DNA of 64,000 nt from Pedobacter sp. R20-19 (lineage in GTDB: Bacteria; Bacteroidota; Bacteroidia; Sphingobacteriales; Sphingobacteriaceae), in contig NZ_JCKI01000008.1 of the NCBI RefSeq assembly GCF_000708265.2, positions 248,001 through 312,000 on the forward strand. Reading direction: 5' to 3'. Shown piece by piece: positions 26,268 to 35,419 of this stretch. The stretch's first letter is position 1; every line of letters starts with the position of its first letter. The notes beneath the pieces were generated by a model. It saw nothing but the letters and a program-made list of their open reading frames with translations. It was not told where the DNA came from and did no database searches. The translations under genes were made by a program, and so were the position numbers.

Positions 26268-27375
26268 ATTGATTTTTTATGGTGTAACCCGATTCTTTAA
26301 GCAATTGATCTTTTCTAAAAAGCTGAATATCGGCTTCAACCATTTCGCTTACCAACATTTGCAAATTGTATTTGGGTGTCCAGTTAAGCAATTCATTTGA
26401 TTTTTTTGGATCGCCAACCAAAAGGTCTACCTCCGTAGGTCTGAAATATTTTGGATCAACAGCCACCACTTCTCTTCCAATTTCCAATTGATAATCTGGA
26501 TGATTACAATACACCACAAATCCTTTTTCCTCTACACCTGTTCCAGAGAAACCGATTTCTATACCAATTTCGGCAAAAGCCAACTTTACAAATTCACGTA
26601 CCGGCGTGGTGATCCCAGTAGCAATCACAAAATCTGAAGGAGATTCTTGCTGAAGAATTAAATACATGGCTTCAACATAATCTTTCGCATGGCCCCAATC
26701 TCTTCTGGCATCAAGATTTCCTAAATAAAGCATATCCTGAAGACCCAAACCAATTTTAGCTACACCTCTTGTAATCTTTCTGGTTACAAAAGTTTCTCCT
26801 CTAAGCGGGCTTTCATGATTAAATAAAATACCGTTACAAGCATACATGCCATATGCTTCTCTATAATTTACAGTAATCCAGTAAGCATACATTTTAGCTA
26901 CTGCATATGGCGATCTAGGGTAAAAAGGAGTGGTTTCACTTTGTGGAACGGCCTGTACCAAGCCATAAAGTTCTGAAGTAGAAGCCTGGTAAATTCTGGT
27001 TTTCTTTTGTAAGCCTAAAATTCTGATGGCTTCTAAGATTCTCAATGTTCCAATCCCATCTGCATTAGCCGTATATTCCGGAACATCAAAACTTACCTGT
27101 ACATGAGACATTGCGCCAAGGTTATAAATCTCATCAGGTTGAACTTGCTGAATGATCCTGATTAAATTGGTAGAATCTGTTAAATCGCCATAATGAAGAA
27201 CCAAACTTCTGTTTTCTACTTCCGGCCCTTGATACAAGTGATCAATCCTGTCAGTATTAAACTGTGAACTCCTTCTTTTTATGCCGTGTACTTCATAACC
27301 CTTTTCCAATAAAAGTTCAGTTAGGTATGCACCATCCTGTCCGGTTATGCCTGTAATTAATGCCTTTTTTTTCAT
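26260..27375 (-). CDS. gmd: GDP-mannose 4,6-dehydratase
   Basis: The 371-residue protein has NADP-binding GITGQDGAYLTELL, the family RRSS loop (HGIKRRSSQFN), catalytic YAVAKMYAY and STSELYG. It makes GDP-4-keto-6-deoxy-D-mannose, the substrate of the adjacent Fcl. With Fcl it supplies GDP-L-fucose to the glycosyltransferases of this operon. It lies 36 bases downstream of the priming transferase gene. Length and motifs are normal. Confidence 0.96.
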   Translation of the reverse strand: MKKKALITGITGQDGAYLTELLLEKGYEVHGIKRRSSQFNTDRIDHLYQGPEVENRSLVLHYGDLTDSTNLIRIIQQVQPDEIYNLGAMSHVQVSFDVPEYTANADGIGTLRILEAIRILGLQKKTRIYQASTSELYGLVQAVPQSETTPFYPRSPYAVAKMYAYWITVNYREAYGMYACNGILFNHESPLRGETFVTRKITRGVAKIGLGLQDMLYLGNLDARRDWGHAKDYVEAMYLILQQESPSDFVIATGITTPVREFVKLAFAEIGIEIGFSGTGVEEKGFVVYCNHPDYQLEIGREVVAVDPKYFRPTEVDLLVGDPKKSNELLNWTPKYNLQMLVSEMVEADIQLFRKDQLLKESGYTIKNQYE

Positions 27376-27411
27376 TGCCTTTTTTATTTATAAAATGTTT
27401 TTATGTTCCTT

Positions 27412-28125
27412 TTAAAATGCGTTTTCATGCCCCCTCAAAACCTGCCTGGCGGTGAGCATAATAATTTTTAGATCGAGTTTATTTGACCAGTTTTCTAAAT
27501 ACCAGATATCATGTTTTACCCGGTTCTCCATCATTTCATTTCCTGTAGTATTTCCTCTAAAGCCTTTTACCTGTGCCCAACCTGTAATACCCGGTTTAAT
27601 ACTGTGGCGTACCATAAAATTATCAATGGTTGCACGGTACTCTTCAGTATGCTTTAACATATGTGGCCGTGGTCCAACTACACTCATGGTACCCATCAGC
27701 ACATTAAAAAATTGTGGCAGTTCATCTAAACTGGATTTTCTTAAAAAGCGACCAATGGCAGTAATTCTGACATCATTTTTCTGTGCATGATTGGTGTGTG
27801 CATCATCATTAACCACCATGGTTCGAAATTTATAGCACCAAAATGCCTGATCATCTTTGCCTGTACGTTTTTGCTTAAATATAACTTTACCCCGGCTATC
27901 TGATCGGATCAGAATGGCGATAAGCACATAAACCCAGCTAAAGGCAAATAACACCGTTAAACTAAACAGAATATCAAAAACCCTTTTCAATTGTTGCTGA
28001 TATACATATGAGCTGTCTGTCATTTCCAATAACGGATTCGATATCAGCTGATCATTTAAATTCCCTGTCAATTCTGTTTGGTAAGAATTTATAATCGAGT
28101 CGTCTTGTAGATTTATATTATTCAT
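27412..28125 (-). CDS. Undecaprenyl-phosphate sugar phosphotransferase (priming transferase, short form)
   Basis: The 237-residue bacterial sugar transferase has a single membrane helix near residues 48-70. The cytosolic catalytic domain carries KVIFKQKRTGKDDQAFWCYKFRTM (in two parts), LRKSSLDELPQFFNV and MSVVGPRPH. It would attach the first sugar phosphate to undecaprenyl phosphate, starting the repeat unit. Compared with WcaJ it lacks the four N-terminal helices and the CoA-binding-like domain, so it belongs to the minimal class. It sits between wcaI-like and gmd in the operon. Confidence 0.9.
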   Translation of the reverse strand: MNNINLQDDSIINSYQTELTGNLNDQLISNPLLEMTDSSYVYQQQLKRVFDILFSLTVLFAFSWVYVLIAILIRSDSRGKVIFKQKRTGKDDQAFWCYKFRTMVVNDDAHTNHAQKNDVRITAIGRFLRKSSLDELPQFFNVLMGTMSVVGPRPHMLKHTEEYRATIDNFMVRHSIKPGITGWAQVKGFRGNTTGNEMMENRVKHDIWYLENWSNKLDLKIIMLTARQVLRGHENAF

Positions 28126-28144
28126 TTTCAGTTATTGTAAAGAC

Positions 28145-29461
28145 TTAATTATGATTACTAAAAACCAACTCTGTTTTAATTTCTTTAGCCTTTGGCACCA
28201 GTGTTTTTAATGCTACTCCGGTTTCTAATTCAGAAAATAAGCGTTTTAGAATCACCTCCCGGTTAAGCTCCCGCATGGCATATGCCCTGGCATTGAGGGT
28301 TCTCGCCTGATGATCGCCAGAACAACAGGCCAGAATGGTGCTGGCAAGAAGACTTTCATCCTCACAATTAATTACCACACCCATATTATGTTCTCTGATG
28401 ATTTTATGAAGCGTGCTTCCTCTTTCTGCCGTAACCAATGCCAAACCTCCTGAAGAAAGTATCCCTGCCAATTTAGAAGGCATCATTAAATCGCAGGCGT
28501 TTTTCTTTTGTAACACCAGGTGAACGTCACTCATATTTAAGAATTCATTAAAAATATGGAGCGGTTGTAGGGGTAAAAAGCTAATGTTAAAAAGCTTTTT
28601 ATCACTGGCCATTTGCTGTAATTTGTTACGGTATGGTCCGTTTCCACAAATGATAAACTGAATGGAAGTATGATGCTGAAAATCATTGGCAATTGAAATC
28701 AAACTTTCTAAACCTTGTTTTTCTCCAATACTTCCAGAGTACAACACAATTTTATCAGCAGGCGTAAAACCCCATTGTTTTTTTAATTCATCTCTTTTGT
28801 TAATAGGATGAAATTCTTCTACATCTACCCAGTTCGGAAACATTAAAATTTTCTTATCCGTTTTTAAGGCTACCTTTTCTAACATTCCTTCCGAAATCGT
28901 CGAAACGTATGAAGCTCTTTTCATAATGAACTTCTCCATTTTGAGCATAACTGCGAATAACGACTGGTTTTTAATTACCCCAAGATCACGGGCAGCCTCT
29001 ATCTGCAAATCCTGAATATGGTAAACCATTTTACTACCTTTTAAAAAGCAGTATAATGCACTTAAAAAACCAAGGTGAAAGGGTGGTGCCACACAAAAAA
29101 CGTAATCACTTTTTGGTTTAAAAAGCAAATAGATCATCATTAGTAATGAAGTGAAGAAAAAGCTGATGTCATGTAAAATCCTCTTCTTCCCAGTTGGTAC
29201 AGACGGCACATAGAGCGGACATCGGTATACCCTTAAGTCTCCGGTCTCGTTTACTTCTTTTTTATAAAATAGACCTCTGTAAGGCTTTTGAACACTCCAG
29301 TTTGGGTAATACGGAAATGAGGTGACCACTGTACAGTCATACCCATTCTTAATTAACCAGTCAACCATCTCTCCAGAATATTTTCCAATGCCCGTAAGTT
29401 CAGGCGAAAAATTGATGCCAAGCAATAAGATGCGCTTTTTTGCGATGTTGATTTGTTCCAT
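28145..29461 (-). CDS. WcaI-like glycosyltransferase (GT4)
   Basis: The protein has 438 residues from the ATG at 29459-29461; a TTG further upstream (29533) only adds an unconserved leader. It starts KKRILLLGINFSPELTGIGKY, typical of WcaI-type colanic acid glycosyltransferases. The C-terminal GT-B half contains KIVLYSGSIGEKQGLESLI and the nucleotide-sugar region MMPSKLAGILSSGG. In colanic acid synthesis WcaI is thought to transfer fucose, which suits the gmd-fcl genes downstream. The sugar specificity here is inferred. Confidence 0.87.
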   Translation of the reverse strand: MEQINIAKKRILLLGINFSPELTGIGKYSGEMVDWLIKNGYDCTVVTSFPYYPNWSVQKPYRGLFYKKEVNETGDLRVYRCPLYVPSVPTGKKRILHDISFFFTSLLMMIYLLFKPKSDYVFCVAPPFHLGFLSALYCFLKGSKMVYHIQDLQIEAARDLGVIKNQSLFAVMLKMEKFIMKRASYVSTISEGMLEKVALKTDKKILMFPNWVDVEEFHPINKRDELKKQWGFTPADKIVLYSGSIGEKQGLESLISIANDFQHHTSIQFIICGNGPYRNKLQQMASDKKLFNISFLPLQPLHIFNEFLNMSDVHLVLQKKNACDLMMPSKLAGILSSGGLALVTAERGSTLHKIIREHNMGVVINCEDESLLASTILACCSGDHQARTLNARAYAMRELNREVILKRLFSELETGVALKTLVPKAKEIKTELVFSNHN

Positions 29462-29615
29462 AAAATTATTTTTGAGCGAGCACATCCAAACATCAATGTG
29501 TATTGACATGCTTACGGGTGATGAAAGAGGCAAAGTTTAGTGGGATCAGCAACTGAAAACATCAGCAACGGGTGATGTCTACAACTGAAACAATATGTAG
29601 TTAAGCTGATGGTTT

Positions 29616-29635
29616 ATCCTGGTAAAAACCAGGAT
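29616..29635. other. Hairpin in the wcaF-wcaI gap
   Basis: ATCCTGGT / ACCAGGAT, an 8-bp stem with an AAAA loop, lies just after the start-distal end of wcaI and just below the wcaF stop. No long T-tract follows on the minus strand, so read-through is likely. It could mark RNA processing within the operon. Confidence 0.5.
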
Positions 29636-29638
29636 GGA

Positions 29639-30205
29639 TTAGTTGATGATTTTTCTATCACGGATATAGACAGCTGGATTGCCCGAATAAATTTTTCGTG
29701 CTTCCAGGTTTTTAGTGGCTACCGAATTTACAGTAAGGATAGCGTGTGATAAACAAGTTATCCCCGGGCACACAACTGATTTTGCACCAATCCAAACACC
29801 ATCTTCCAATATGATGGTGCCTAAACGGTAAGGAAAATCAAACTTATTGTAATCATGATTTCCGGTAAGCAACATCGCCCCCTGTGAAATACAAACGTTA
29901 TTGCCAAGTGCAACATCATCCAGGTTATCAATCCATACAGCTTCACCAATCCAGCAATTATCCCCAATGGTTAACTTCTGGGGGTTTTTAATAATAACTC
30001 TTGGTTTGATAATTAAGCCTGCTCCGATGTTGGCACCAAATAGTCGAAGTAGCCATGATTTAAATGAATTAGGCCAGGGTATACTGCTGTTAAAAATAAA
30101 GTAGTTGATAGGATACCACAGCACAATTTTCCATTTGGTACCACCATTATAATCTCCGATGCTAAACTTCGAAAGATCAGAAGCTATCAAGTTTGAGGTT
30201 TCCAT
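29639..30205 (-). CDS. wcaF: WcaF-like putative colanic acid acetyltransferase
   Basis: This 188-residue left-handed beta-helix acetyltransferase shows hexapeptide repeats over about residues 65-170 (GANIGAGLIIKPRVII, IGDNCWIGEAVWID, LGNNVCISQGA, LEDGVWIGAKSVVCPGI) and the catalytic His in LTGNHDYN. It would transfer an acetyl group from acetyl-CoA to a sugar of the repeat unit, as WcaF does in colanic acid. It lies between two glycosyltransferases in the operon with a 6-base gap upstream. Confidence 0.9.
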   Translation of the reverse strand: METSNLIASDLSKFSIGDYNGGTKWKIVLWYPINYFIFNSSIPWPNSFKSWLLRLFGANIGAGLIIKPRVIIKNPQKLTIGDNCWIGEAVWIDNLDDVALGNNVCISQGAMLLTGNHDYNKFDFPYRLGTIILEDGVWIGAKSVVCPGITCLSHAILTVNSVATKNLEARKIYSGNPAVYIRDRKIIN

Positions 30206-30211
30206 GCTGGT

Positions 30212-31447
30212 TTAGTTCTGGTTAGAAATTGCATCTACAAACCGGGTTGTTGCTGGCGTAGTAGAAAAGTTTTTAGTAAAAGAATAAAAGGCATTTTTCG
30301 ACATCATTTTCTTTGTTTTATAAGAACTTTGCCCCCATGATTCCAATAGCTTACGGGTACCATCAATGGTATTGTTAAAAACATAACAACCACCATCTTC
30401 GTTAATTTCCCGCCAGATATTTACCTGATTGGAAATTAAAACGGGTTTTGCACATCCTAAGGCTTCCACAACTGCAATTCCAAAATTTTCCTGATGGCTG
30501 GGAAGGATAAATGCTTCACAGCCATAAAATGCCCCCCATTTAGAAAGCCCTGAAAGCATGCCTGTAAAAATGACCGATTTTCTAAGCAAGTGATTACTGT
30601 TAACCTGGCTTTGAATCTTCTTGCCAAATTCGCTTTCCAGATCCGGCCCGGCAATAACCAGTTTTGGTAACAAGCCTGCAAGCCCTGAACGGGGATTTTC
30701 CTCCATAGATTCTACAATCGACTGGTAGGCATCTAACAACAAATCAACACCCTTTTTTTCATTTATCCTGCTCAGAAAAAGAAGATAAGGTGCATGATCC
30801 AACTGAGGGCAACGGCTTTCAAATTCAACCTTCATTTCCGCTACAAATGCCGGCGGATGCTCTACACCCAAACCAGTGATATATGTTTTCTTCGGATGGT
30901 AAGGCTTAAAGGGCAATTTTGCCAATGCCGCCTCCTCCTCGCAGGTAAATAATATTCCGTCGGCGCGGTTAATCAGTTTATGTTCAATAAATTTCCAGTA
31001 AAAAACATTTCTTAAAGCTTTTAGTTTTCTGCCCGCAGCACGCTGAAAATAAGGATCAAGCATCCCATGGGGCATTATAAAAACCTTTGGAATTTTTTCT
31101 TCTTTTGTTGATGATAAAGCTTTGATTGCTTTCTGCAGTGAAAAACCCATGTAAGTCCAAAGTCCGTGTACAATTACCTTATCGAAATAAGATAAATTGG
31201 TTACAAACCATGAGGTAAGTCTTTTATTATATCTCCACGGTCCTTTTCCACGCCCAAGGGCATGTACCGTAAACTGATCAGCTTTAAAAAAAAATGATTC
31301 TGCATTATCTAAACTCACCACCTCACTGTAAATATTGCGGGTAGTTAAACCCTTAATAATTGTTCTTACAGCCTGACATACACCGCCCTCTTTAGGGTCC
31401 ATAGATGATACGATATGAAGAATCTTTTGCACTGGCTCTTGGCTCAT
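30212..31447 (-). CDS. Glycosyltransferase, GT4 family
   Basis: The 411-residue GT-B protein has an N-terminal acceptor domain starting KILHIVSSMDPKEGGVCQAV and a C-terminal donor domain with YLLFLSRINEKKGVDLLLDAY. The full EX7E motif in ILPSHQENFGIAVVEALGC marks a retaining GT4 enzyme. It adds one sugar of the exopolysaccharide repeat unit at the cytoplasmic membrane face. Donor and linkage cannot be read from sequence. It is packed tightly between its neighbours. Confidence 0.9.
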   Translation of the reverse strand: MSQEPVQKILHIVSSMDPKEGGVCQAVRTIIKGLTTRNIYSEVVSLDNAESFFFKADQFTVHALGRGKGPWRYNKRLTSWFVTNLSYFDKVIVHGLWTYMGFSLQKAIKALSSTKEEKIPKVFIMPHGMLDPYFQRAAGRKLKALRNVFYWKFIEHKLINRADGILFTCEEEAALAKLPFKPYHPKKTYITGLGVEHPPAFVAEMKVEFESRCPQLDHAPYLLFLSRINEKKGVDLLLDAYQSIVESMEENPRSGLAGLLPKLVIAGPDLESEFGKKIQSQVNSNHLLRKSVIFTGMLSGLSKWGAFYGCEAFILPSHQENFGIAVVEALGCAKPVLISNQVNIWREINEDGGCYVFNNTIDGTRKLLESWGQSSYKTKKMMSKNAFYSFTKNFSTTPATTRFVDAISNQN

Positions 31448-31467
31448 TAGTATTATAAATTTATATT

Positions 31468-32481
31468 TTAGGTTAAATTGTCTTTAACCAGTTCATTAAT
31501 TTGGTTTATCGCCTGCTGATGGTGGAAATGCTGATGAACCATTTGGTAATTTTTTTCTACAATCGTGCTGTATTCTTCCGGATAATCAAGGATATGCCTA
31601 ATCTGTTCAACAGGTTTTCCCCAGTCTATTTCAATTACAGGATTATAATCAAACAATTGAGTAATCTCTTTCGGAGCCGCACCAATAATCACACATTTCG
31701 AAGCCATGGCCTGCAAATAGCGGATTGTTAGCGTAGAAACATCTCCAGCCAATGCCGGATGCGTAACACAACGTGGAAAACAGATGCAGATTTTGGAATC
31801 GGCAAGGCCCGCTGTAAAATCCGCAGTAGTTGGAAACTGAAGTTTCTTCTTTAAACCATGAACGGCAACATCATGTGTTGCAGAACGCTCCTGGTACTGG
31901 TAATTAATATGATGTTCATTACAACCCTCTACAATTACTTCATGGTACTGTTGCCATGAACGACCAAAAGAAAGTATATCAATTGATTTTTCTGACCATT
32001 CTTTATACTGATAGGCGTGTACATCAATGGTCTCTGGTACCCAATGAACCTTACAGTTTGTTAAATTCAGTTTTTTAAAGTGTGCTGTAGCCTGATAAGA
32101 AGAAAGCAATAAAAGATTTATTTTACTCTTTTTAACAAGTTGTTCCACTCGATCAAAATCAGGTGCCCAAACATCATAAGTCCATAGTACCCTCAAATCG
32201 CAATCGCTCCCAAAGTATGGGAATGTTTTTGCAGTGAGGTAATGGTAATAAGGAAGGCCCAATGAAAGTACGGCACCTTTAATTTTAATGCGTTTTAAAA
32301 GGGGCTTTAAAAGGGTTTGAATACCGGAAAAAAACCGGAGTGAAAATGATCGGGGGTTAAAAAGTTTCGGACCTTGTTTAATCGTCCAGCTGCTATTATC
32401 CTGACAATAATCTTCAAATGCAATTAAATGTGAAATATCCGGACTTGATTTCGGAATTTGCGATGTAATTAAAGTAACCAT
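31468..32481 (-). CDS. Glycosyltransferase, GT-B fold (family uncertain)
   Basis: The 337-residue protein starts MVTLITSQIPKSSPDISHLIAF. A middle segment VHWVPETIDVHAYQYKEW introduces a C-terminal Rossmann half, SIDILSFGRSWQQYHEVIV, ending RYLQAMASKCVIIGAAPKEI, which is typical of GT-B donor domains. The classical EX7E motif is not obvious, so it may be a divergent GT4 or a GT1-like enzyme. Position between two glycosyltransferases supports the call. Its specific role is unknown. Confidence 0.75.
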   Translation of the reverse strand: MVTLITSQIPKSSPDISHLIAFEDYCQDNSSWTIKQGPKLFNPRSFSLRFFSGIQTLLKPLLKRIKIKGAVLSLGLPYYHYLTAKTFPYFGSDCDLRVLWTYDVWAPDFDRVEQLVKKSKINLLLLSSYQATAHFKKLNLTNCKVHWVPETIDVHAYQYKEWSEKSIDILSFGRSWQQYHEVIVEGCNEHHINYQYQERSATHDVAVHGLKKKLQFPTTADFTAGLADSKICICFPRCVTHPALAGDVSTLTIRYLQAMASKCVIIGAAPKEITQLFDYNPVIEIDWGKPVEQIRHILDYPEEYSTIVEKNYQMVHQHFHHQQAINQINELVKDNLT

Positions 32482-32489
32482 AACAATAT

Positions 32490-33677
32490 TTAAGCAGGTT
32501 CTAATGTGTTTAACCTTACAATGCGATCATAAACCTGTTCAAAGTCATCCATTGCTTTTTGTTTATTAAACCGCTTGGCATTTTCTAAAGATTTTAAAAT
32601 TACCGCTTCCTGATTGGGCATATTTAAAACTTCTTCCACCACAAACGCTGCATCAGTAGCCCATTGGCGTGGATTTTCTTCATTTCTTAAAGGGATCAGA
32701 AAACCAGCATCACTCACCACCTCAGTCATCGGGGGCTCATTACTGGTAATTACCGGGCATCCACAGGCCATGGCTTCGGCACTTGGCCAGCCAAAGCCTT
32801 CCGCAAATGAGGGAAAAAGAAATAGTGATGCACCTGCATAAATCTGGCTGACTACTTCATCAGTTTGACCAATAAGAAAATGAATATCATTACGGTATGA
32901 TGAATCCTTCTGGCATTTGGCTATAAAATCATCAGGAGGCGGCCCCACCAATAACAATGGCATCCTTTTTTTAGTCATAGATCGCCATGCATTGTAAATT
33001 TCAATTACACCTTTTCTGTTTTTATACCAGTGGTTACCACCAACATGAAGGATATAACCGTTATTCAGGTTAACACCCAGCGCTGGCGATAAAGTCTCTC
33101 TCACTTTATTTTTATCCAATGGTTTATAGAATGCCTCCAATCCATTATAGATCATATAAGTATTCATTTTTGCTTCTGGCAAAAGCTTCTTTAAATCAGT
33201 ATCCGTTTTATAAGAACTCGTAATGAAGTTTTTACCCTTTTTAAAGCCATCACGAATAAATTTCTGATACATTTTACCAGTCATCCCTACTTCCTGCCCT
33301 TTAATTTTGCCCAGGGCAGACCACTGTGCCAGAAAATCATGGCAATGCATCACATGGTTTCGGTTTTGAACCAACGGCATCCATGGCCCCTGTGCCTGAT
33401 CCGTAAAAACAAAAATGGTTTCCTGACTAACTTTTTTAAGCCGTCTTTTTACCTGAATCGGGAACAATAAATACTGGTCAATATAACCCATCCACTTTCT
33501 CATTTTTGAAGGAAAAGGCAGATCAAAGCAGGTAGAATTTGGTGTCCATACGCTCACTTCATGTGATTTATCCCTCATGCCTTCAACAAGCATATTGGTA
33601 AAACGTGGCATACTCGAAAACGCTGGCCTTTTCTCTGATCCAAAGAAATCAGGATTTGAAAAAAATATTATTTGCAT
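32490..33677 (-). CDS. Glycosyltransferase, GT4 family
   Basis: The 395-residue GT-B protein has donor-domain signatures YILHVGGNHWYKNRKGVIEI and the EX7E motif in LFPSFAEGFGWPSAEAMACG. This is the mannosyl/galactosyl-type GT4 arrangement. It probably transfers a hexose to the lipid-linked repeat unit. The gene begins 29 bases after the end of the orphan half-glycosyltransferase gene, and only 8 bases separate it from the next one. Specificity is unknown. Confidence 0.9.
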   Translation of the reverse strand: MQIIFFSNPDFFGSEKRPAFSSMPRFTNMLVEGMRDKSHEVSVWTPNSTCFDLPFPSKMRKWMGYIDQYLLFPIQVKRRLKKVSQETIFVFTDQAQGPWMPLVQNRNHVMHCHDFLAQWSALGKIKGQEVGMTGKMYQKFIRDGFKKGKNFITSSYKTDTDLKKLLPEAKMNTYMIYNGLEAFYKPLDKNKVRETLSPALGVNLNNGYILHVGGNHWYKNRKGVIEIYNAWRSMTKKRMPLLLVGPPPDDFIAKCQKDSSYRNDIHFLIGQTDEVVSQIYAGASLFLFPSFAEGFGWPSAEAMACGCPVITSNEPPMTEVVSDAGFLIPLRNEENPRQWATDAAFVVEEVLNMPNQEAVILKSLENAKRFNKQKAMDDFEQVYDRIVRLNTLEPA

Positions 33678-33706
33678 AGTAATTTAGGTTGAGAAAGTTT
33701 AAAGGC

Positions 33707-34249
33707 TTAGCTGGCTAAGGCGCAATCAAATTTTCTTCTTTGTGTAGCAAGCGCCACAATATGATTTGAAAGTTGTAAGGCACATTGTTTATCAATTATG
33801 CGTAAACGATCTTTAATATTGAGGTTGACTTTGTTGGCTATTTTACTTTTTGTAATAACTGAGCAACCTGCTGATAAGGCAGATTTTATTGCAATTAAGC
33901 CTGTTTCATTATCTTCTAAAACAATAAGCACATCAATTGCATCATAATGGCTGGATAAATCATGTTGATTATCAACACCAACATAATGTAAAGGCACGCC
34001 ATGATTGGTGAACGACTTAAATCCGAGATCGGTAAACTGATTGGCAGAATCTCCGGAATCAATTCCATATAAATGAATTTTAGACCGGATATGATCTGGC
34101 AACTCCCCCAGCATTGAATAAATTAAACTAAACAATTCTGGCCTGATGCAATAATCATTAATCGCAATCACAATCGCCGAAGCATCTATCCGTGCTTCAA
34201 ACCGCTTGCGGTGCCGCCTTTGTCTTTGTTTATCCCTTTCATTGAGCAT
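33707..34249 (-). CDS. Orphan GT-B donor-domain-like protein, probably non-catalytic
   Basis: This 180-residue protein matches only the C-terminal half of a GT4 enzyme: a basic start (RDKQRQRRHRKRF), a Rossmann strand IHLYGIDSGDSANQF, then HYDAIDVLIVLEDNETGLIAIKSALSAGCSVI across residues about 100-135. Aligned with its GT4 neighbours, the second Glu of EX7E is Ser (ETGLIAIKS against EGFGWPSAE). It lacks an acceptor domain. It may be a degraded transferase or a regulatory partner. The frame is intact and starts with ATG, 13 bases after the previous gene. Confidence 0.65.
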   Translation of the reverse strand: MLNERDKQRQRRHRKRFEARIDASAIVIAINDYCIRPELFSLIYSMLGELPDHIRSKIHLYGIDSGDSANQFTDLGFKSFTNHGVPLHYVGVDNQHDLSSHYDAIDVLIVLEDNETGLIAIKSALSAGCSVITKSKIANKVNLNIKDRLRIIDKQCALQLSNHIVALATQRRKFDCALAS

Positions 34250-34262
34250 ATAATTTTAACAG

Positions 34263-35309
34263 TTAAATAGTGTTTGATAATCCTTTTTCAAGAATGAGTT
34301 TACAGATATCTTCATTACCCAGTTTCAGCCCACGCACTTTCTTCATTCCAGCTTTCTTAATGCTTTCGAGTTGATCTCCTGCCAGAAGCGCTTTACAAAT
34401 TGTAGCACATTCATGCGCATCATTCCAAAAAACCGCTTCAGTACCATCATGATAAAGTGCTATATGTTCGCTGGTACGTTCGGCACAAAGTAAACCGCCC
34501 GCATACGGTACTTCCATAGATCGGGTAGTATGTAAATCCCGGTTCCCTTTAGAAAGAAGGCCAAGACAAATCTTTGCCCCTTGTATAGCTGCGATATAAT
34601 CTTTACCTCCAAGATTAGGTCCGCGATAATATGGTTTGAGCAATTCAAAATATCGGCTCTTTATCCATCGATCACCCCAAATGGAAACGGAGATCCCAGC
34701 TTCGATCAAAACTTTAATAAATTCATCACGATTTTCATTCCGCATCCATGTACCAATAAATGCTACATCAGATTTAAATGCTGCAGGTATCTCATCGTCA
34801 TGAAGATAAGGTGCATGTGCAATTTCATCGTAACCCATCATTACCCTGATTACTTTTTTAACACCCATCGCTTTAAAATCTTCAGCAGCCTGGCTTCTCA
34901 CTACCACAATAACATCGTATAATTTTACCGTACCCAGCAAACGATCAAAGCGATGCCCGTCTCTTTTTCCGGTCGGATCATCAATGCTGTATAGTATCAC
35001 CGGACAATTAAATTGCTTCAAAAGCTGAAGACATTTCTTGCCAAAAAATTCACCATTATCTACCCAAATCACATCAGGCTTAATCCCTGAACGCAGAATT
35101 TCTTTTAATTGACGTTGAACAGCGGGTTGAACAAGGCGATAACCGCTCCGGAAATTTATGGCCTTCATTAAGGTAGACCTGAAAAATTTTGAAAGATTTT
35201 CTTCAATATGATAATGTATTACCCGATGCCCAATTCTTTCTAAAGCCTTTGCACGGTGAAAAGCTGTTGAGAAATTCCAGTTATCACCAAAATATAATAT
35301 GTTAAGCAT
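34263..35309 (-). CDS. CgeB-like glycosyltransferase, copy 2 of a tandem pair
   Basis: The protein has 348 residues from ATG 35307-35309 (MLNILYFGD), matching the start of its paralogue; a TTG four codons upstream is less likely. It has a GT-B-like fold: VIWVDNGEFFGKKCLQLL, YSIDDPTGKRDGHRFDR, SDVAFIGTWMRNENRDEF, then VPYAGGLLCAERTSEHIAL in the donor domain. CgeB-like proteins are probable glycosyltransferases. From about residue 180 to the end it is almost identical to the neighbouring copy, with clearly more divergence before that. Confidence 0.82.
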   Translation of the reverse strand: MLNILYFGDNWNFSTAFHRAKALERIGHRVIHYHIEENLSKFFRSTLMKAINFRSGYRLVQPAVQRQLKEILRSGIKPDVIWVDNGEFFGKKCLQLLKQFNCPVILYSIDDPTGKRDGHRFDRLLGTVKLYDVIVVVRSQAAEDFKAMGVKKVIRVMMGYDEIAHAPYLHDDEIPAAFKSDVAFIGTWMRNENRDEFIKVLIEAGISVSIWGDRWIKSRYFELLKPYYRGPNLGGKDYIAAIQGAKICLGLLSKGNRDLHTTRSMEVPYAGGLLCAERTSEHIALYHDGTEAVFWNDAHECATICKALLAGDQLESIKKAGMKKVRGLKLGNEDICKLILEKGLSNTI

Positions 35310-35419
35310 GAAATTATCCAAAATGAGTTTGAAAAATTGTTAGCCTTTAAATGGTTTTAACCTTTTAAAAGCTGATGCAATAAGCATCAGGTAAGTGCAA
35401 GCAGATCGCAAATATTGAA

